Notes under the pieces: model-generated | The model's input: the letters and a program-made list of their open reading frames with translations, nothing else | What the model was told of the DNA's origin: nothing | Databases searched by the model: none | Program-made: the position numbers and the translations under genes | From: CAYUYH01 sp964449175 | GTDB taxonomy: Bacteria; Planctomycetota; Phycisphaerae; SM23-33 | Reading direction: 5' to 3' | Assembly (NCBI GenBank): GCA_964449175.1 | Contig: CAYUYH010000115.1 | Location: 1 to 8,764 of the forward strand | DNA length: 8,764 nt | Shown here: piece after piece, positions 1 through 7,144 of the stretch | Position numbering within the stretch: the first letter of the stretch is position 1 | How the letters are laid out: each line of letters opens with the position of its first letter

Positions 1-1
1 A

Positions 2-1012
<1,011 letters not shown>

Positions 1013-1019
1013 TTCCGTT

Positions 1020-1047
1020 TCGGATGTCGGATTTCGGATTCGGGATT
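1020..1047. repeat. Degenerate heptamer array, unit TCGGATT
   Basis: Four tandem 7-mers lie just behind the trpD stop: TCGGATG, TCGGATT, TCGGATT and CGGGATT, followed by GGGGCG. The period is exactly seven bases and the units differ by one or two bases. The array is AT-richer than the flanking genes. Similar-looking simple arrays are, from memory, common between genes of planctomycetes. No function is visible. It does not form a hairpin with a T-tract, so it is not an obvious trpD terminator. Confidence 0.7.
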
Positions 1048-1081
1048 GGGGCGATACGGGCTTTGGGAGAGGAATAGACGA

Positions 1082-1192
1082 ATGAACAGGGGCAGTGCTG
1101 CGCCGCCGCTGTTCGTCGTCGTCCACGTCCCAGCCTCAGAACTTGCCCCTCCCCCAGCCCCGCCAACCGTGGGCACAAGGCCGGGCGGGTAG
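1082..1192 (+). CDS. Possible small proline-rich ORF, 36 aa (doubtful)
   Basis: An ATG at 1082 is preceded by a good Shine-Dalgarno-like AGAGGA (1068-1073) with 8 nt spacing, and opens a 36-codon frame ending in TAG. The product would be proline-, alanine- and valine-rich, beginning MNRGSAAPPLFVVV and ending PPTVGTRPGG. It matches no family that I recognise. It has a short hydrophobic patch but no convincing signal peptide or membrane segment. The ribosome-site quality is its only real support. The spacer is repeat-laden and GC-rich, where chance frames are frequent, so this is listed as a candidate only. Confidence 0.17.
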   Translation: MNRGSAAPPLFVVVHVPASELAPPPAPPTVGTRPGG

Positions 1193-1220
1193 CACACGTC
1201 CCGCACCCGGCGACCTTGCT

Positions 1221-1249
1221 TTTGCATACTGGGGGCGGGTGCTTATAAT
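1221..1249 (+). promoter_or_regulatory. Sigma-70-type promoter for the malic enzyme gene
   Basis: A perfect -10 box TATAAT lies at 1244-1249. A fair -35 box TTTGCA (1221-1226, four of six matches to TTGACA) sits 17 bp upstream. Transcription would begin near 1256 and give the malic enzyme gene a leader of about 150 nt containing two heptamer arrays. This is the clearest promoter in the window. The start site is estimated from spacing only. Confidence 0.6.
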
Positions 1250-1273
1250 CCCTGGTTCTGCCGGGAAGATGGA

Positions 1274-1308
1274 CAGGCTGCAGGCTGTAGGCTGGAGACT
1301 GCAGGACA
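1274..1308. repeat. Degenerate heptamer array, unit CAGGCTG
   Basis: Five tandem 7-mers: CAGGCTG, CAGGCTG, TAGGCTG, GAGACTG and CAGGACA. The array lies about 20 nt inside the predicted leader of the malic enzyme transcript. Two CTGCAG hexamers occur within it (1278-1283 and 1299-1304). Its AGGC core is complementary to the GCCT core of the array at 1349-1390, with the same 7-nt spacing. Confidence 0.65.
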
Positions 1309-1348
1309 GAAGAGGTAGCCGGTCGTCGCTAGCCGGGACAGCGGCAAG

Positions 1349-1390
1349 TGCCTGATGCCTATTGCCTATTGCCTGTTGCCTAATTCCTGG
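1349..1390. repeat. Degenerate heptamer array, unit TGCCTAT
   Basis: Six tandem 7-mers: TGCCTGA, TGCCTAT, TGCCTAT, TGCCTGT, TGCCTAA and TTCCTGG. The array ends 6 bp before the malic enzyme Shine-Dalgarno site and so lies in the 5' leader. It also produces a spurious in-frame ATG at 1362 upstream of the true start. It is the third array of period seven in this spacer, with a unit sequence distinct from the other two. Confidence 0.72.
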
Positions 1391-1396
1391 GTGTTC

Positions 1397-1400
1397 GAGG
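1397..1400 (+). promoter_or_regulatory. Shine-Dalgarno site deciding the malic enzyme start
   Basis: GAGG at 1397-1400 is 6 nt before the ATG at 1407. The alternative in-frame ATG at 1362 sits inside the TGCCTAT array and has no ribosome site. It would add 15 residues unlike any malic enzyme or ACT domain. ATG1407 is therefore preferred. Confidence 0.6.
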
Positions 1401-1406
1401 ATCTAC

Positions 1407-2789
1407 ATGGACTCAAAGCAGGCGCTTCAGGACCGATTTGAACGGAACATCGTGTTCGTCATGCGTGTACGCCTGGCCGACGCAGCCGACGCGCTGGGGG
1501 CGATGCTGGGGGCGATCGCTGCCAGCGGCGCGCGGACCGGCGAGATCAAGCTCGCCGAGCACCATCACGGCCACATGGTCTACGACGTGCAGGTGTTCAC
1601 CACCGGCGACGACCAGATGGCCTCCGTCCGCCAGGCGGCTGAGAAGGTCGCCGGCTGCGAGGTCCAGGCCGTGATCGACCTGGCGATGGAGACGCACCGC
1701 GGCGGGGCCTGCGAGGTCCGCTCCCGCACGGAAATCCGTTCCAACACCGACATGCGGATCGTCTACACGCCCGGCGTCGCGCGGGTGTGCAAGGCCATCC
1801 AGGCCGACCCCGACAAGGCCCGCGAGTACACCAACATCTCCAACAAGGTCGCCATCGCCACGAACGGCACGGCCATCCTTGGCCTGGGCGACATAGGCCC
1901 GCTGGCCGGGCTGCCCGTGATGGAGGGCAAGTCGGCCATCTTCTGGGAGTTCGTGAAGATCTCAGCCGAACCGGTCCTCATCGACACGCACGACCCGGAG
2001 GAGTTCATCTCGGTGGTGGAGAAGCTCGCCGTCGGCTTCGGGGCGATCCAGATCGAGGACGTCGCCGCCCCGGCCTGCTTCCGCATCACCAGCGAGCTGG
2101 ACGCCCGCTTGGCGATACCCGTCTTCCACGACGACCAGCACGGCACGGCTACGATAGTGCTCGCCGGGCTGTACAGCGCGCTGCGGAAGACCGGCAAGGA
2201 CATCGCCAAGATGCGCTGCGCGATCAGCGGCGCGGGGGCTGCGGGCACGGCCATCTCGGAACTGCTCCAGATCGCCGGCATCGCCGACGTGGTGCTATGC
2301 GACCGCGCGGGCGTGCTCTATCGCGGGCGAAAGGAGAACATGAACCCGGCCAAGGAGGCGCTCGCCGAGCGGACCAACGCCGAGAACATCACCGGCACGC
2401 TGGCCGACGCGATGGCCGGGCGCGAGCTGTTCATCGGCGTCAGCCAGCCGAACATCGTCACCCAGGAGATGGTCCGCTCGATGTCGCCCGAGCCGATCGT
2501 CTTCCCGCTGGCCAACCCGGTCAGCGAGATATCGGTCGGCGAGGCCCGCCAGGCCGGGGCCGCCGTCGCCGCCGACGGGCGGATGATGAACAACGCACTG
2601 GCCTATCCGGGCATCTTCCGCGGCGCGCTGGACAGCCAGGCGAGGTCGATCACCGTGGAGATGATGCTCGCCGCGGCCAACGCCCTGGCCGAGGTCGTGC
2701 CCGCCGGCGAGCTGATGCCCGAGATGATGGACCCGGCCACCCACCAAGCCGTCGCCGCCGCCGTCGCCGCCGCGGCCAAGCAGAGCTAG
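1407..2789 (+). CDS. NAD-dependent malic enzyme with N-terminal ACT domain
   Basis: A 460-residue cytoplasmic enzyme that decarboxylates malate oxidatively to pyruvate. Residues about 10-90 form an ACT-like regulatory domain (FVMRVRLADAADALGAML, then alternating strands to VQAVIDLAM). Residues about 100-240 are the malic N-terminal domain and 245-450 the nucleotide-binding domain. Catalytic residues can be placed: Tyr120 in YTPGVA, Lys175 in MEGK, metal ligands Glu217-Asp218 in IEDVAAP and Asp242 or Asp243 in FHDDQHGT. The Rossmann loop is GAGAAG (275-280), and Asp299 at the end of the second strand favours NAD over NADP by general Rossmann logic. LANPVSEI and NNALAYPGIFRGAL close the fold. 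The start is ATG1407 with GAGG 6 nt upstream. The ACT domain suggests allosteric control by a small molecule, ligand unknown. The gene is flanked by unrelated genes and has its own promoter at 1221-1249. The enzyme identity is sure; the cofactor is inferred. Confidence 0.93.
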   Translation: MDSKQALQDRFERNIVFVMRVRLADAADALGAMLGAIAASGARTGEIKLAEHHHGHMVYDVQVFTTGDDQMASVRQAAEKVAGCEVQAVIDLAMETHRGGACEVRSRTEIRSNTDMRIVYTPGVARVCKAIQADPDKAREYTNISNKVAIATNGTAILGLGDIGPLAGLPVMEGKSAIFWEFVKISAEPVLIDTHDPEEFISVVEKLAVGFGAIQIEDVAAPACFRITSELDARLAIPVFHDDQHGTATIVLAGLYSALRKTGKDIAKMRCAISGAGAAGTAISELLQIAGIADVVLCDRAGVLYRGRKENMNPAKEALAERTNAENITGTLADAMAGRELFIGVSQPNIVTQEMVRSMSPEPIVFPLANPVSEISVGEARQAGAAVAADGRMMNNALAYPGIFRGALDSQARSITVEMMLAAANALAEVVPAGELMPEMMDPATHQAVAAAVAAAAKQS

Positions 2790-2814
2790 AGTGGAATGGA
2801 AGTGTTCTTGAGGG

Positions 2815-2838
2815 GTGGTGGAGTTCCCGCTCCACCAC
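2815..2838. repeat. Perfect 9-bp inverted repeat behind the malic enzyme gene
   Basis: GTGGTGGAG (2815-2823) and CTCCACCAC (2830-2838) are exact reverse complements around the loop TTCCCG. Two G.T wobbles could lengthen the base. It begins 26 nt after the malic enzyme stop. It could be a terminator, but no T-tract follows, only TTGG. It resembles the second hairpin at 2858-2877 in having GGAG/CTCC at the top of the stem and a 6-nt loop, so a dispersed palindromic element is equally possible. Confidence 0.55.
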
Positions 2839-2857
2839 TTGGCGAGTGTCAGGCCGG

Positions 2858-2877
2858 GGCGGAGCCGGAGCTCCGCC
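2858..2877. repeat. 7-bp inverted repeat just upstream of the fucosidase gene
   Basis: GGCGGAG (2858-2864) pairs exactly with CTCCGCC (2871-2877) across the loop CCGGAG. It ends 23 nt before the GTG start of the next gene and 10 nt before that gene's Shine-Dalgarno site. Position and GC content would allow an effect on translation or on transcription of the downstream gene, but nothing in the sequence proves this. Confidence 0.45.
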
Positions 2878-2900
2878 GCGCATGGTTAGAGGAGTGATTC

Positions 2901-4163
2901 GTGGCCAGGAAACGGCAAAGCGCCGACGAGCGGGATCGGCAGCGTCGGCTGAAGTGGTGGCGGCGGGCGCGGTTCGGCATGTTCATCCACTGGGGCCTGT
3001 ACAGCGTGCTGGGCCGGCACGAGTGGGCGATGGACGGCGAGGGCATCCCCGCGGCCGAGTACGAGCGCCTGGCCAACCGGTTCACCCCGCCGCGGGGCGC
3101 GCCCCGGGCGTGGGTCAGGCTCGCCAAGGCTGCCGGCATGAAGTACATGATCCTGACGGCAAAGCACCACGAGGGCTTCTGCCTGTGGGACACGGCCACG
3201 ACCGACTACTCCGCCCCGAAGCAGGCCTGCGGGCGCGACCTGGTGGCTGAGTATCTCGCCGCCGCCCGGGCCGCTGGGCTGGGCGCGGGGCTGTACTTCT
3301 CACTGGCCGACTGGCACCACCCCGACGGGCTCTCCTGCCAGACCAACCCGCGAGCGCGGCGGCGATTCGTCGCATACGTCCACGAGCAGGTCCGCGAGCT
3401 GTGCGGCAACTACGGCAAGCTGGACATCCTGTGGTACGACCACCCGTTCCCGATGACGACGGCCGCCGCGTGGCAGTCGCGCAAGCTCAACGCGATGGTC
3501 CGCCGGCTCCAGCCGAGGATCATCATCAACGACCGCTCGTGCCTGCCGGAAGACTACACCACCAGCGAGCAGAAGATCTCCGCCGCCCAGGCCTACCGGG
3601 CGTGGGAGGCATGCATGACGCTGAACGACAGTTGGGGCTACCACCGCGACGACGACCACTGGAAGCCCGCCCGCCAAGTCGTCCGCAACCTCATCACGTG
3701 CGCGCGCAAGGGCGGGAACTATCTGCTGAACATAGGCCCGCGCGCGGACGGGGCGGTGCCGGCGCCATCGGTGCGGATTCTGGAGCAGGTGGGCGCGTGG
3801 CTGAGGCGCAACGCGCGGACGATTCTCGACGTCGAGCCGACCGGCGTGACCGGCGCGCGGTTCTTCAACTGCACGGCCAAGGGACGCACGCTGTACGTGC
3901 ACTGTTTCTATTGGCCGGGGCGGACCTGGTCGATCCCCGGCCTGAAGTGCAAGGTCCGCTCCGCGCGGCTGGTCGCGACGGGCCGGGCCGTGGAGTTCAC
4001 GCAAGAGCCGCACCGCGTCGCCTTCCATCGCTGCCCGGCGAAGGCGCCGGATTGGCCGGTGACGGTGGTGGAGCTGGACTGCTCAGCTAGGCCGGCGCAG
4101 TTGAAGTACGAAGAGATGCGCCCGCTCATGCCGCGCCCAAGCGTGAACGTGTCACTGAAGTAG
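2901..4163 (+). CDS. GH29 family alpha-L-fucosidase, cytoplasmic
   Basis: A 420-residue glycoside hydrolase that removes terminal alpha-L-fucose by a retaining mechanism. The (beta/alpha)8-type catalytic domain spans about residues 15-310, and a beta-sandwich-like C-terminal domain about 315-405. Family motifs in order: FGMFIHWGLYS with His30, TAKHHEGF with Lys88-His89-His90, LDILWYD with Asp180 as the expected nucleophile, NDSWGY, and KGGNYLLNIGPRADG. The acid/base glutamate varies between GH29 subgroups and I do not assign it. The N-terminus is MARKRQSADERDRQRR, strongly basic with no signal peptide, so the enzyme is predicted to act inside the cell, on imported fucosides or small oligosaccharides. 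Many GH29 enzymes are instead exported. The start is GTG2901 with AGAGGAG (2888-2894) 6 nt before it. It is probably cotranscribed with the ComF gene 30 bp downstream. No transporter or fucose catabolic gene is in view. Confidence 0.93.
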   Translation: MARKRQSADERDRQRRLKWWRRARFGMFIHWGLYSVLGRHEWAMDGEGIPAAEYERLANRFTPPRGAPRAWVRLAKAAGMKYMILTAKHHEGFCLWDTATTDYSAPKQACGRDLVAEYLAAARAAGLGAGLYFSLADWHHPDGLSCQTNPRARRRFVAYVHEQVRELCGNYGKLDILWYDHPFPMTTAAAWQSRKLNAMVRRLQPRIIINDRSCLPEDYTTSEQKISAAQAYRAWEACMTLNDSWGYHRDDDHWKPARQVVRNLITCARKGGNYLLNIGPRADGAVPAPSVRILEQVGAWLRRNARTILDVEPTGVTGARFFNCTAKGRTLYVHCFYWPGRTWSIPGLKCKVRSARLVATGRAVEFTQEPHRVAFHRCPAKAPDWPVTVVELDCSARPAQLKYEEMRPLMPRPSVNVSLK

Positions 4164-4193
4164 ACGGACCCTGGCGGGCAATCGGGGCGTTGG

Positions 4194-4976
4194 ATGAACC
4201 CGTCACTTCGCACAATCGCGTCTTCTTGTCGCAGCCTGGCCGGCGGGCTGGCGGACCTTCTGCTGCCGGGCGTCTGCCCCGGCTGCGATGCGGCGCCGGT
4301 CGAGGTCGGCGGGCTGTGCAGCCGCTGCAACGTCAAGCTGCTGTCGCTGGTCGCGCTGCCCTATTGCCCGCGATGCGGCTCGACGCTCGGGCCTAACATC
4401 CCCGCCTATGAGGACGGCTGCGCCGCCTGCCCGTCCACGCTGCCGCGCTTCCGCCAGGTCGTGCGCCTTGGGCCTTACGCCGCGCCGCTGCGCGGGATCG
4501 TCCGCGGGCTGAAGTACTGGCGCGGCGGGCTGCTGGCCGCGCGGGCGGGTGAGCTGCTGGCCGAGGCGGCCGCCAACCGGCTCGACCAGACGCAGTGGGG
4601 CTTGGTGCTGCCCGTGCCGATGCACTGGCGGCGGCGACTGGCCCGCCCGGCAGACCACGCGCGCATCCTCGCCCGCTCGCTGGCGCGGGCGATGCAACTG
4701 CCGCTGGGCGACGAGCTGATCCGAGTGCGACACACACCGCCGCAGGTGCACCTGTCCCGCACCAGGCGGATCGAGAACGTCCGCGGGGCGTTCGCGATTA
4801 GAAAGGGCGGCGACATCACCGGGGCGAACGTGATCCTCGTCGACGACGTGACCACCACCGGCGCCACAGCCAACGAGGCCGCCCGGACGGTCCTGGCCGG
4901 CGGAGCCTCCGCCGTCGCCCTGGCCGTGATCGCCAAGGCAGAGCCCCCCACCGCGTACGCGCGGCACTGGGCGTGA
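4194..4976 (+). CDS. comF: ComF family protein (zinc-ribbon plus phosphoribosyltransferase fold)
   Basis: A 260-residue protein with the two-part ComF/GntX architecture. The N-terminal part (about 20-80) carries four CXXC pairs at Cys28/31, 42/45, 58/61 and 76/79, a likely double zinc ribbon. The C-terminal part is a type I PRTase fold with the PRPP-binding signature VILVDDVTTTGAT at residues 213-225, and the family motif VLPVPMHWRRR before it. In competent bacteria ComF supports uptake of single-stranded DNA; in many others its role is unknown, and a true PRTase reaction has not been assigned to it. The start ATG4194 has only GGGG (4184-4187) as a possible ribosome site. It is 30 bp behind the fucosidase gene, hence likely in the same transcript, though no functional link is evident. 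It converges on ybeY with 6 bp between the stops. Confidence 0.93.
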   Translation: MNPSLRTIASSCRSLAGGLADLLLPGVCPGCDAAPVEVGGLCSRCNVKLLSLVALPYCPRCGSTLGPNIPAYEDGCAACPSTLPRFRQVVRLGPYAAPLRGIVRGLKYWRGGLLAARAGELLAEAAANRLDQTQWGLVLPVPMHWRRRLARPADHARILARSLARAMQLPLGDELIRVRHTPPQVHLSRTRRIENVRGAFAIRKGGDITGANVILVDDVTTTGATANEAARTVLAGGASAVALAVIAKAEPPTAYARHWA

Positions 4977-4982
4977 CCGCGA

Positions 4983-5441
4983 CTATCGACGTCGACGGCG
5001 GGTGAGGAATTCCGCCAGCAGCTTCTCCTCGCGCGCGTGCATCTTGGCCGCCCCGCGAATCGACTCGTCCTCATGGCCCATCAGGTGCAGCAGGCCGTGG
5101 ACGACGTAGAGCATCAGCTCGTGCTGCGGGCGCAGGCCGCGGGCGCCTGCCTGGCGGACGGCCTCGTCGCCGCAGATGACCAGTTGCGCGCAGATGCCGC
5201 GCCGCCCAGCCTCGGAAAGATCGAAGCTCAGCACGTCGGTCGACCCGTCCCGTGCGAGGTAGCGCCGGTTCAGCGCCGCAATCTCGCGCGACGAGACGAC
5301 GGCTAGGTCGACCTCGGCGACGGACGCTCCCTCGCGCCGCGCGACGAAGTCGACAAGCTCGGCGATTCTCTTGCGCGGCACGCGGATGGCCCGCTGGCTG
5401 GAGAGAATCGCGACGGTCGGCTTGGCGCGCTTCGGCGGCAT
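4983..5441 (-). CDS. ybeY: Endoribonuclease YbeY (rRNA maturation factor), variant metal site
   Basis: A 152-residue cytoplasmic metal-dependent RNase of the UPF0054 family, involved in 16S rRNA 3'-end maturation and ribosome quality control. STDVLSF, the LVICGDEAVRQA stretch and HGLLHLMG are conserved family motifs. The usual metal site is HGxxHxxGYDH. Here His115 and His119 are present, but the third ligand position (125) is Asp, the expected Tyr (123) is His, and the stretch reads HGLLHLMGHED. The C-terminal KMHAREEKLLAEFL helix is normal. The start is ATG at 5441 (MPPKRAKPTVAIL). An upstream in-frame extension would overlap the phosphodiesterase gene and is unlike the family, and no clear Shine-Dalgarno site is seen. 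The gene follows the phosphodiesterase gene with a 58-bp gap on the same strand, suggesting cotranscription. Confidence 0.92.
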   Translation of the reverse strand: MPPKRAKPTVAILSSQRAIRVPRKRIAELVDFVARREGASVAEVDLAVVSSREIAALNRRYLARDGSTDVLSFDLSEAGRRGICAQLVICGDEAVRQAGARGLRPQHELMLYVVHGLLHLMGHEDESIRGAAKMHAREEKLLAEFLTRRRRR

Positions 5442-5499
5442 GGACGGCAGGATATCGGGAACGGCCGGCGCAGTCCAGCGGGGCCGGCCAGTGGGCGAG

Positions 5500-7137
5500 T
5501 CAGGGGACCAGCGACTGGCCGTCCACGTCGGCGGGCACGCGGCGGCCCAGCAGACCAAGCAGCGTGGGCATCAGGTCCACGGCGCGGGCTACGTCGACTC
5601 TGGCGTGCGGAACGCCGGGGCCCGCGAGCATCAGCGGCACGAACATATCGCCCGGCGACAGTCCGCCGTGACCGGCGCGGTTGACGTTGTTGAAGTCCCA
5701 TCCTGACGCGGCGAACACGGCCAAGTCGCCGGCATATCGCGAGCGGAAGTACGCGAGAATCTGCGCGGGCAGGTCGGGGTAGTCGCTGCGGACCGTCGCC
5801 TCCAGCCATTGCCGCGGCGTCATCTCCCCCCCGGCCAGTGCGTCTGCCGGCAGTTCGTCCGCCCAGCCGAGCGGGTCGGCGCCGCTGATCACGCGGTAGC
5901 TTATAGGCCGGCCGCGGCCGCCGGATTGGCGGAACTCCACCTCGCCGCCGCGCCTGGCAACACGCACGCGGTCAGCCCCGGCTGAGTAGGCCACGGCGTC
6001 CACCGCGTCCTGCTCGCACAGCAGCTTGACCAGATCGACGTTCCCGCCGGCGCCGGGATAGCCGCGCAGGTCGTCAGCCGAGGGGCGGACAGCCCACGGC
6101 TCGAAAGCCGGCGCGCCGCCCTCGCCGCGGATCGGCTTGCGCAGGCACAAGGCCCAGTAGCGGTCGCCGCTGCCGTAGGGCACGGCTACCTGATTTCCAT
6201 ACGTCTTCAGTCGCTGCTCGAAGGGCCTATCCTCCCACACGCGATTCGAGCAGACTTCGATGCCGGCCCGGTCGGACAGCAGCTTGGCCGGGTCGAAGTG
6301 CCGGTCGACGTCGAGCATGCCGTGGTCGCTGATCAGCGCGATGCGGACCTTGTCCAGCAGCCCGGCCCGCTCCAGATCGCCGAGCACGCGGCCTAGCTGG
6401 TAGGCGGTATGGCGGATCGCCTCGCGGTACTCGGCCGAGCTTACGCCGCGCTCGTACGCGCGGAAGTCCGTCGCGAGCATGTAGCAGATCGTCACAGCCG
6501 GGAAGCGGCGACACTCGCGGGCGATGTCCGCAACCAGGCCGAGACGATACAGCGTCAGGCGGTCGACGAACTCGTACCACCCGAAGAAGAACGGCGGCCC
6601 AGCCGACGTCCAGTTCTCCACGAACTTCGTCGCGCCGCGGTGCGGCTGAAAGAACACCGAGAACGTCAGCTCGTCGGGCAGCAGCTCGTAGATGGTCGGC
6701 GCGGTGTAGTCGCCGTCGAGCGTGTTCTTCTGGGCGATGGTCTCGTAGTCCCGCCAGACGAGCCGATTGCGGTCGAACCAGTTGATGCCGGTGACGCCGT
6801 GATGGCCTGGAAACTGGCCGGTCACCAGGCTGGTGAGATTGGCCATCGTCACCGACGGCGTGTTGGCCACTGCATGCGGGGCATACAGCCCGCGGTCGAG
6901 GAAGTATCGCTTGATGGCCGGCAGCTCGCCGGCCTGGAGCATCTCCTCGAACACGTCGGCGTTCAGGCCGTCGACGAGGAAGATGATCGCCCCGCGCTTC
7001 CGGGCGTCCTGAGGCAGGGAGAAGTCCAGCCCATATGTGTCGGCCGGGCCGGCGGCGGCGGGTACGCTGCAACCGCCGGCAGCCGCCGCTATGGACAGCC
7101 CCAGCAGTAGGGTGAGATGGTGGATTCCAGGCCGCAC
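5500..7137 (-). CDS. Type I phosphodiesterase / alkaline phosphatase superfamily lipoprotein
   Basis: A 545-residue predicted lipoprotein. An N-terminal hydrophobic stretch (LTLLLGLSIAAAA) ends in a lipobox-like AGGC with Cys23 as the acylation site. The rest follows the nucleotide pyrophosphatase/phosphodiesterase fold: Asp56 in FLVDGL (metal), Thr97 in PSVTMAN (nucleophile), SLVTGQFPGHHG, Asp224 in MLATDF, Asp271-His272 in SDHGM and His490 in AGHGG. The C-terminal DLMPTLLGLLG with DVDGQSLVP is typical of the superfamily. The position four residues after Asp224, normally His, is Tyr228, so one metal ligand seems to be replaced. Substrate is unknown: nucleotides, phospholipid head groups or other phosphoesters are possible. 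The start is GTG at 7137, 7 bp behind the DUF1571 gene, without a good ribosome site, which suggests translational coupling. It should sit on a periplasm-facing membrane surface. Confidence 0.87.
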   Translation of the reverse strand: MRPGIHHLTLLLGLSIAAAAGGCSVPAAAGPADTYGLDFSLPQDARKRGAIIFLVDGLNADVFEEMLQAGELPAIKRYFLDRGLYAPHAVANTPSVTMANLTSLVTGQFPGHHGVTGINWFDRNRLVWRDYETIAQKNTLDGDYTAPTIYELLPDELTFSVFFQPHRGATKFVENWTSAGPPFFFGWYEFVDRLTLYRLGLVADIARECRRFPAVTICYMLATDFRAYERGVSSAEYREAIRHTAYQLGRVLGDLERAGLLDKVRIALISDHGMLDVDRHFDPAKLLSDRAGIEVCSNRVWEDRPFEQRLKTYGNQVAVPYGSGDRYWALCLRKPIRGEGGAPAFEPWAVRPSADDLRGYPGAGGNVDLVKLLCEQDAVDAVAYSAGADRVRVARRGGEVEFRQSGGRGRPISYRVISGADPLGWADELPADALAGGEMTPRQWLEATVRSDYPDLPAQILAYFRSRYAGDLAVFAASGWDFNNVNRAGHGGLSPGDMFVPLMLAGPGVPHARVDVARAVDLMPTLLGLLGRRVPADVDGQSLVP

Positions 7138-7144
7138 CAGCGGG

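Noticed and set aside
1088..1150. 7-bp inverted repeat AGGGGCA/TGCCCCT as trpD terminator
   Set aside because: The arms are about 50 nt apart with no T-tract, which is weak and likely by chance in GC-rich DNA.
1362..1364. Upstream in-frame ATG for the malic enzyme
   Set aside because: It lies inside the TGCCTAT array, has no ribosome site, and would add residues unlike the family. ATG1407 has GAGG at proper spacing.
1020..1390. CRISPR array
   Set aside because: The repeats are 7 nt long and directly adjacent, with no spacers and no cas gene in view.
1787..3250. 487-codon plus-strand frame spanning the malic enzyme and fucosidase genes
   Set aside because: The product is Arg/Gly/Pro-rich, runs out of frame through two well-identified genes and across hairpins, and has no recognisable domain.
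3300..4028. Minus-strand frame opposite the fucosidase gene
   Set aside because: Antisense shadow with biased composition and no motif.
4203..4967. Minus-strand frame opposite the ComF gene
   Set aside because: Antisense shadow. The plus strand carries all zinc and PRTase motifs.
5442..5558. N-terminal extension of YbeY
   Set aside because: It would overlap the end of the phosphodiesterase gene and add 39 residues absent from the usual 150-residue family. The family match begins near MPPKR.
6409..7110. Plus-strand frame opposite the phosphodiesterase gene
   Set aside because: Antisense shadow of a gene with clear catalytic motifs.
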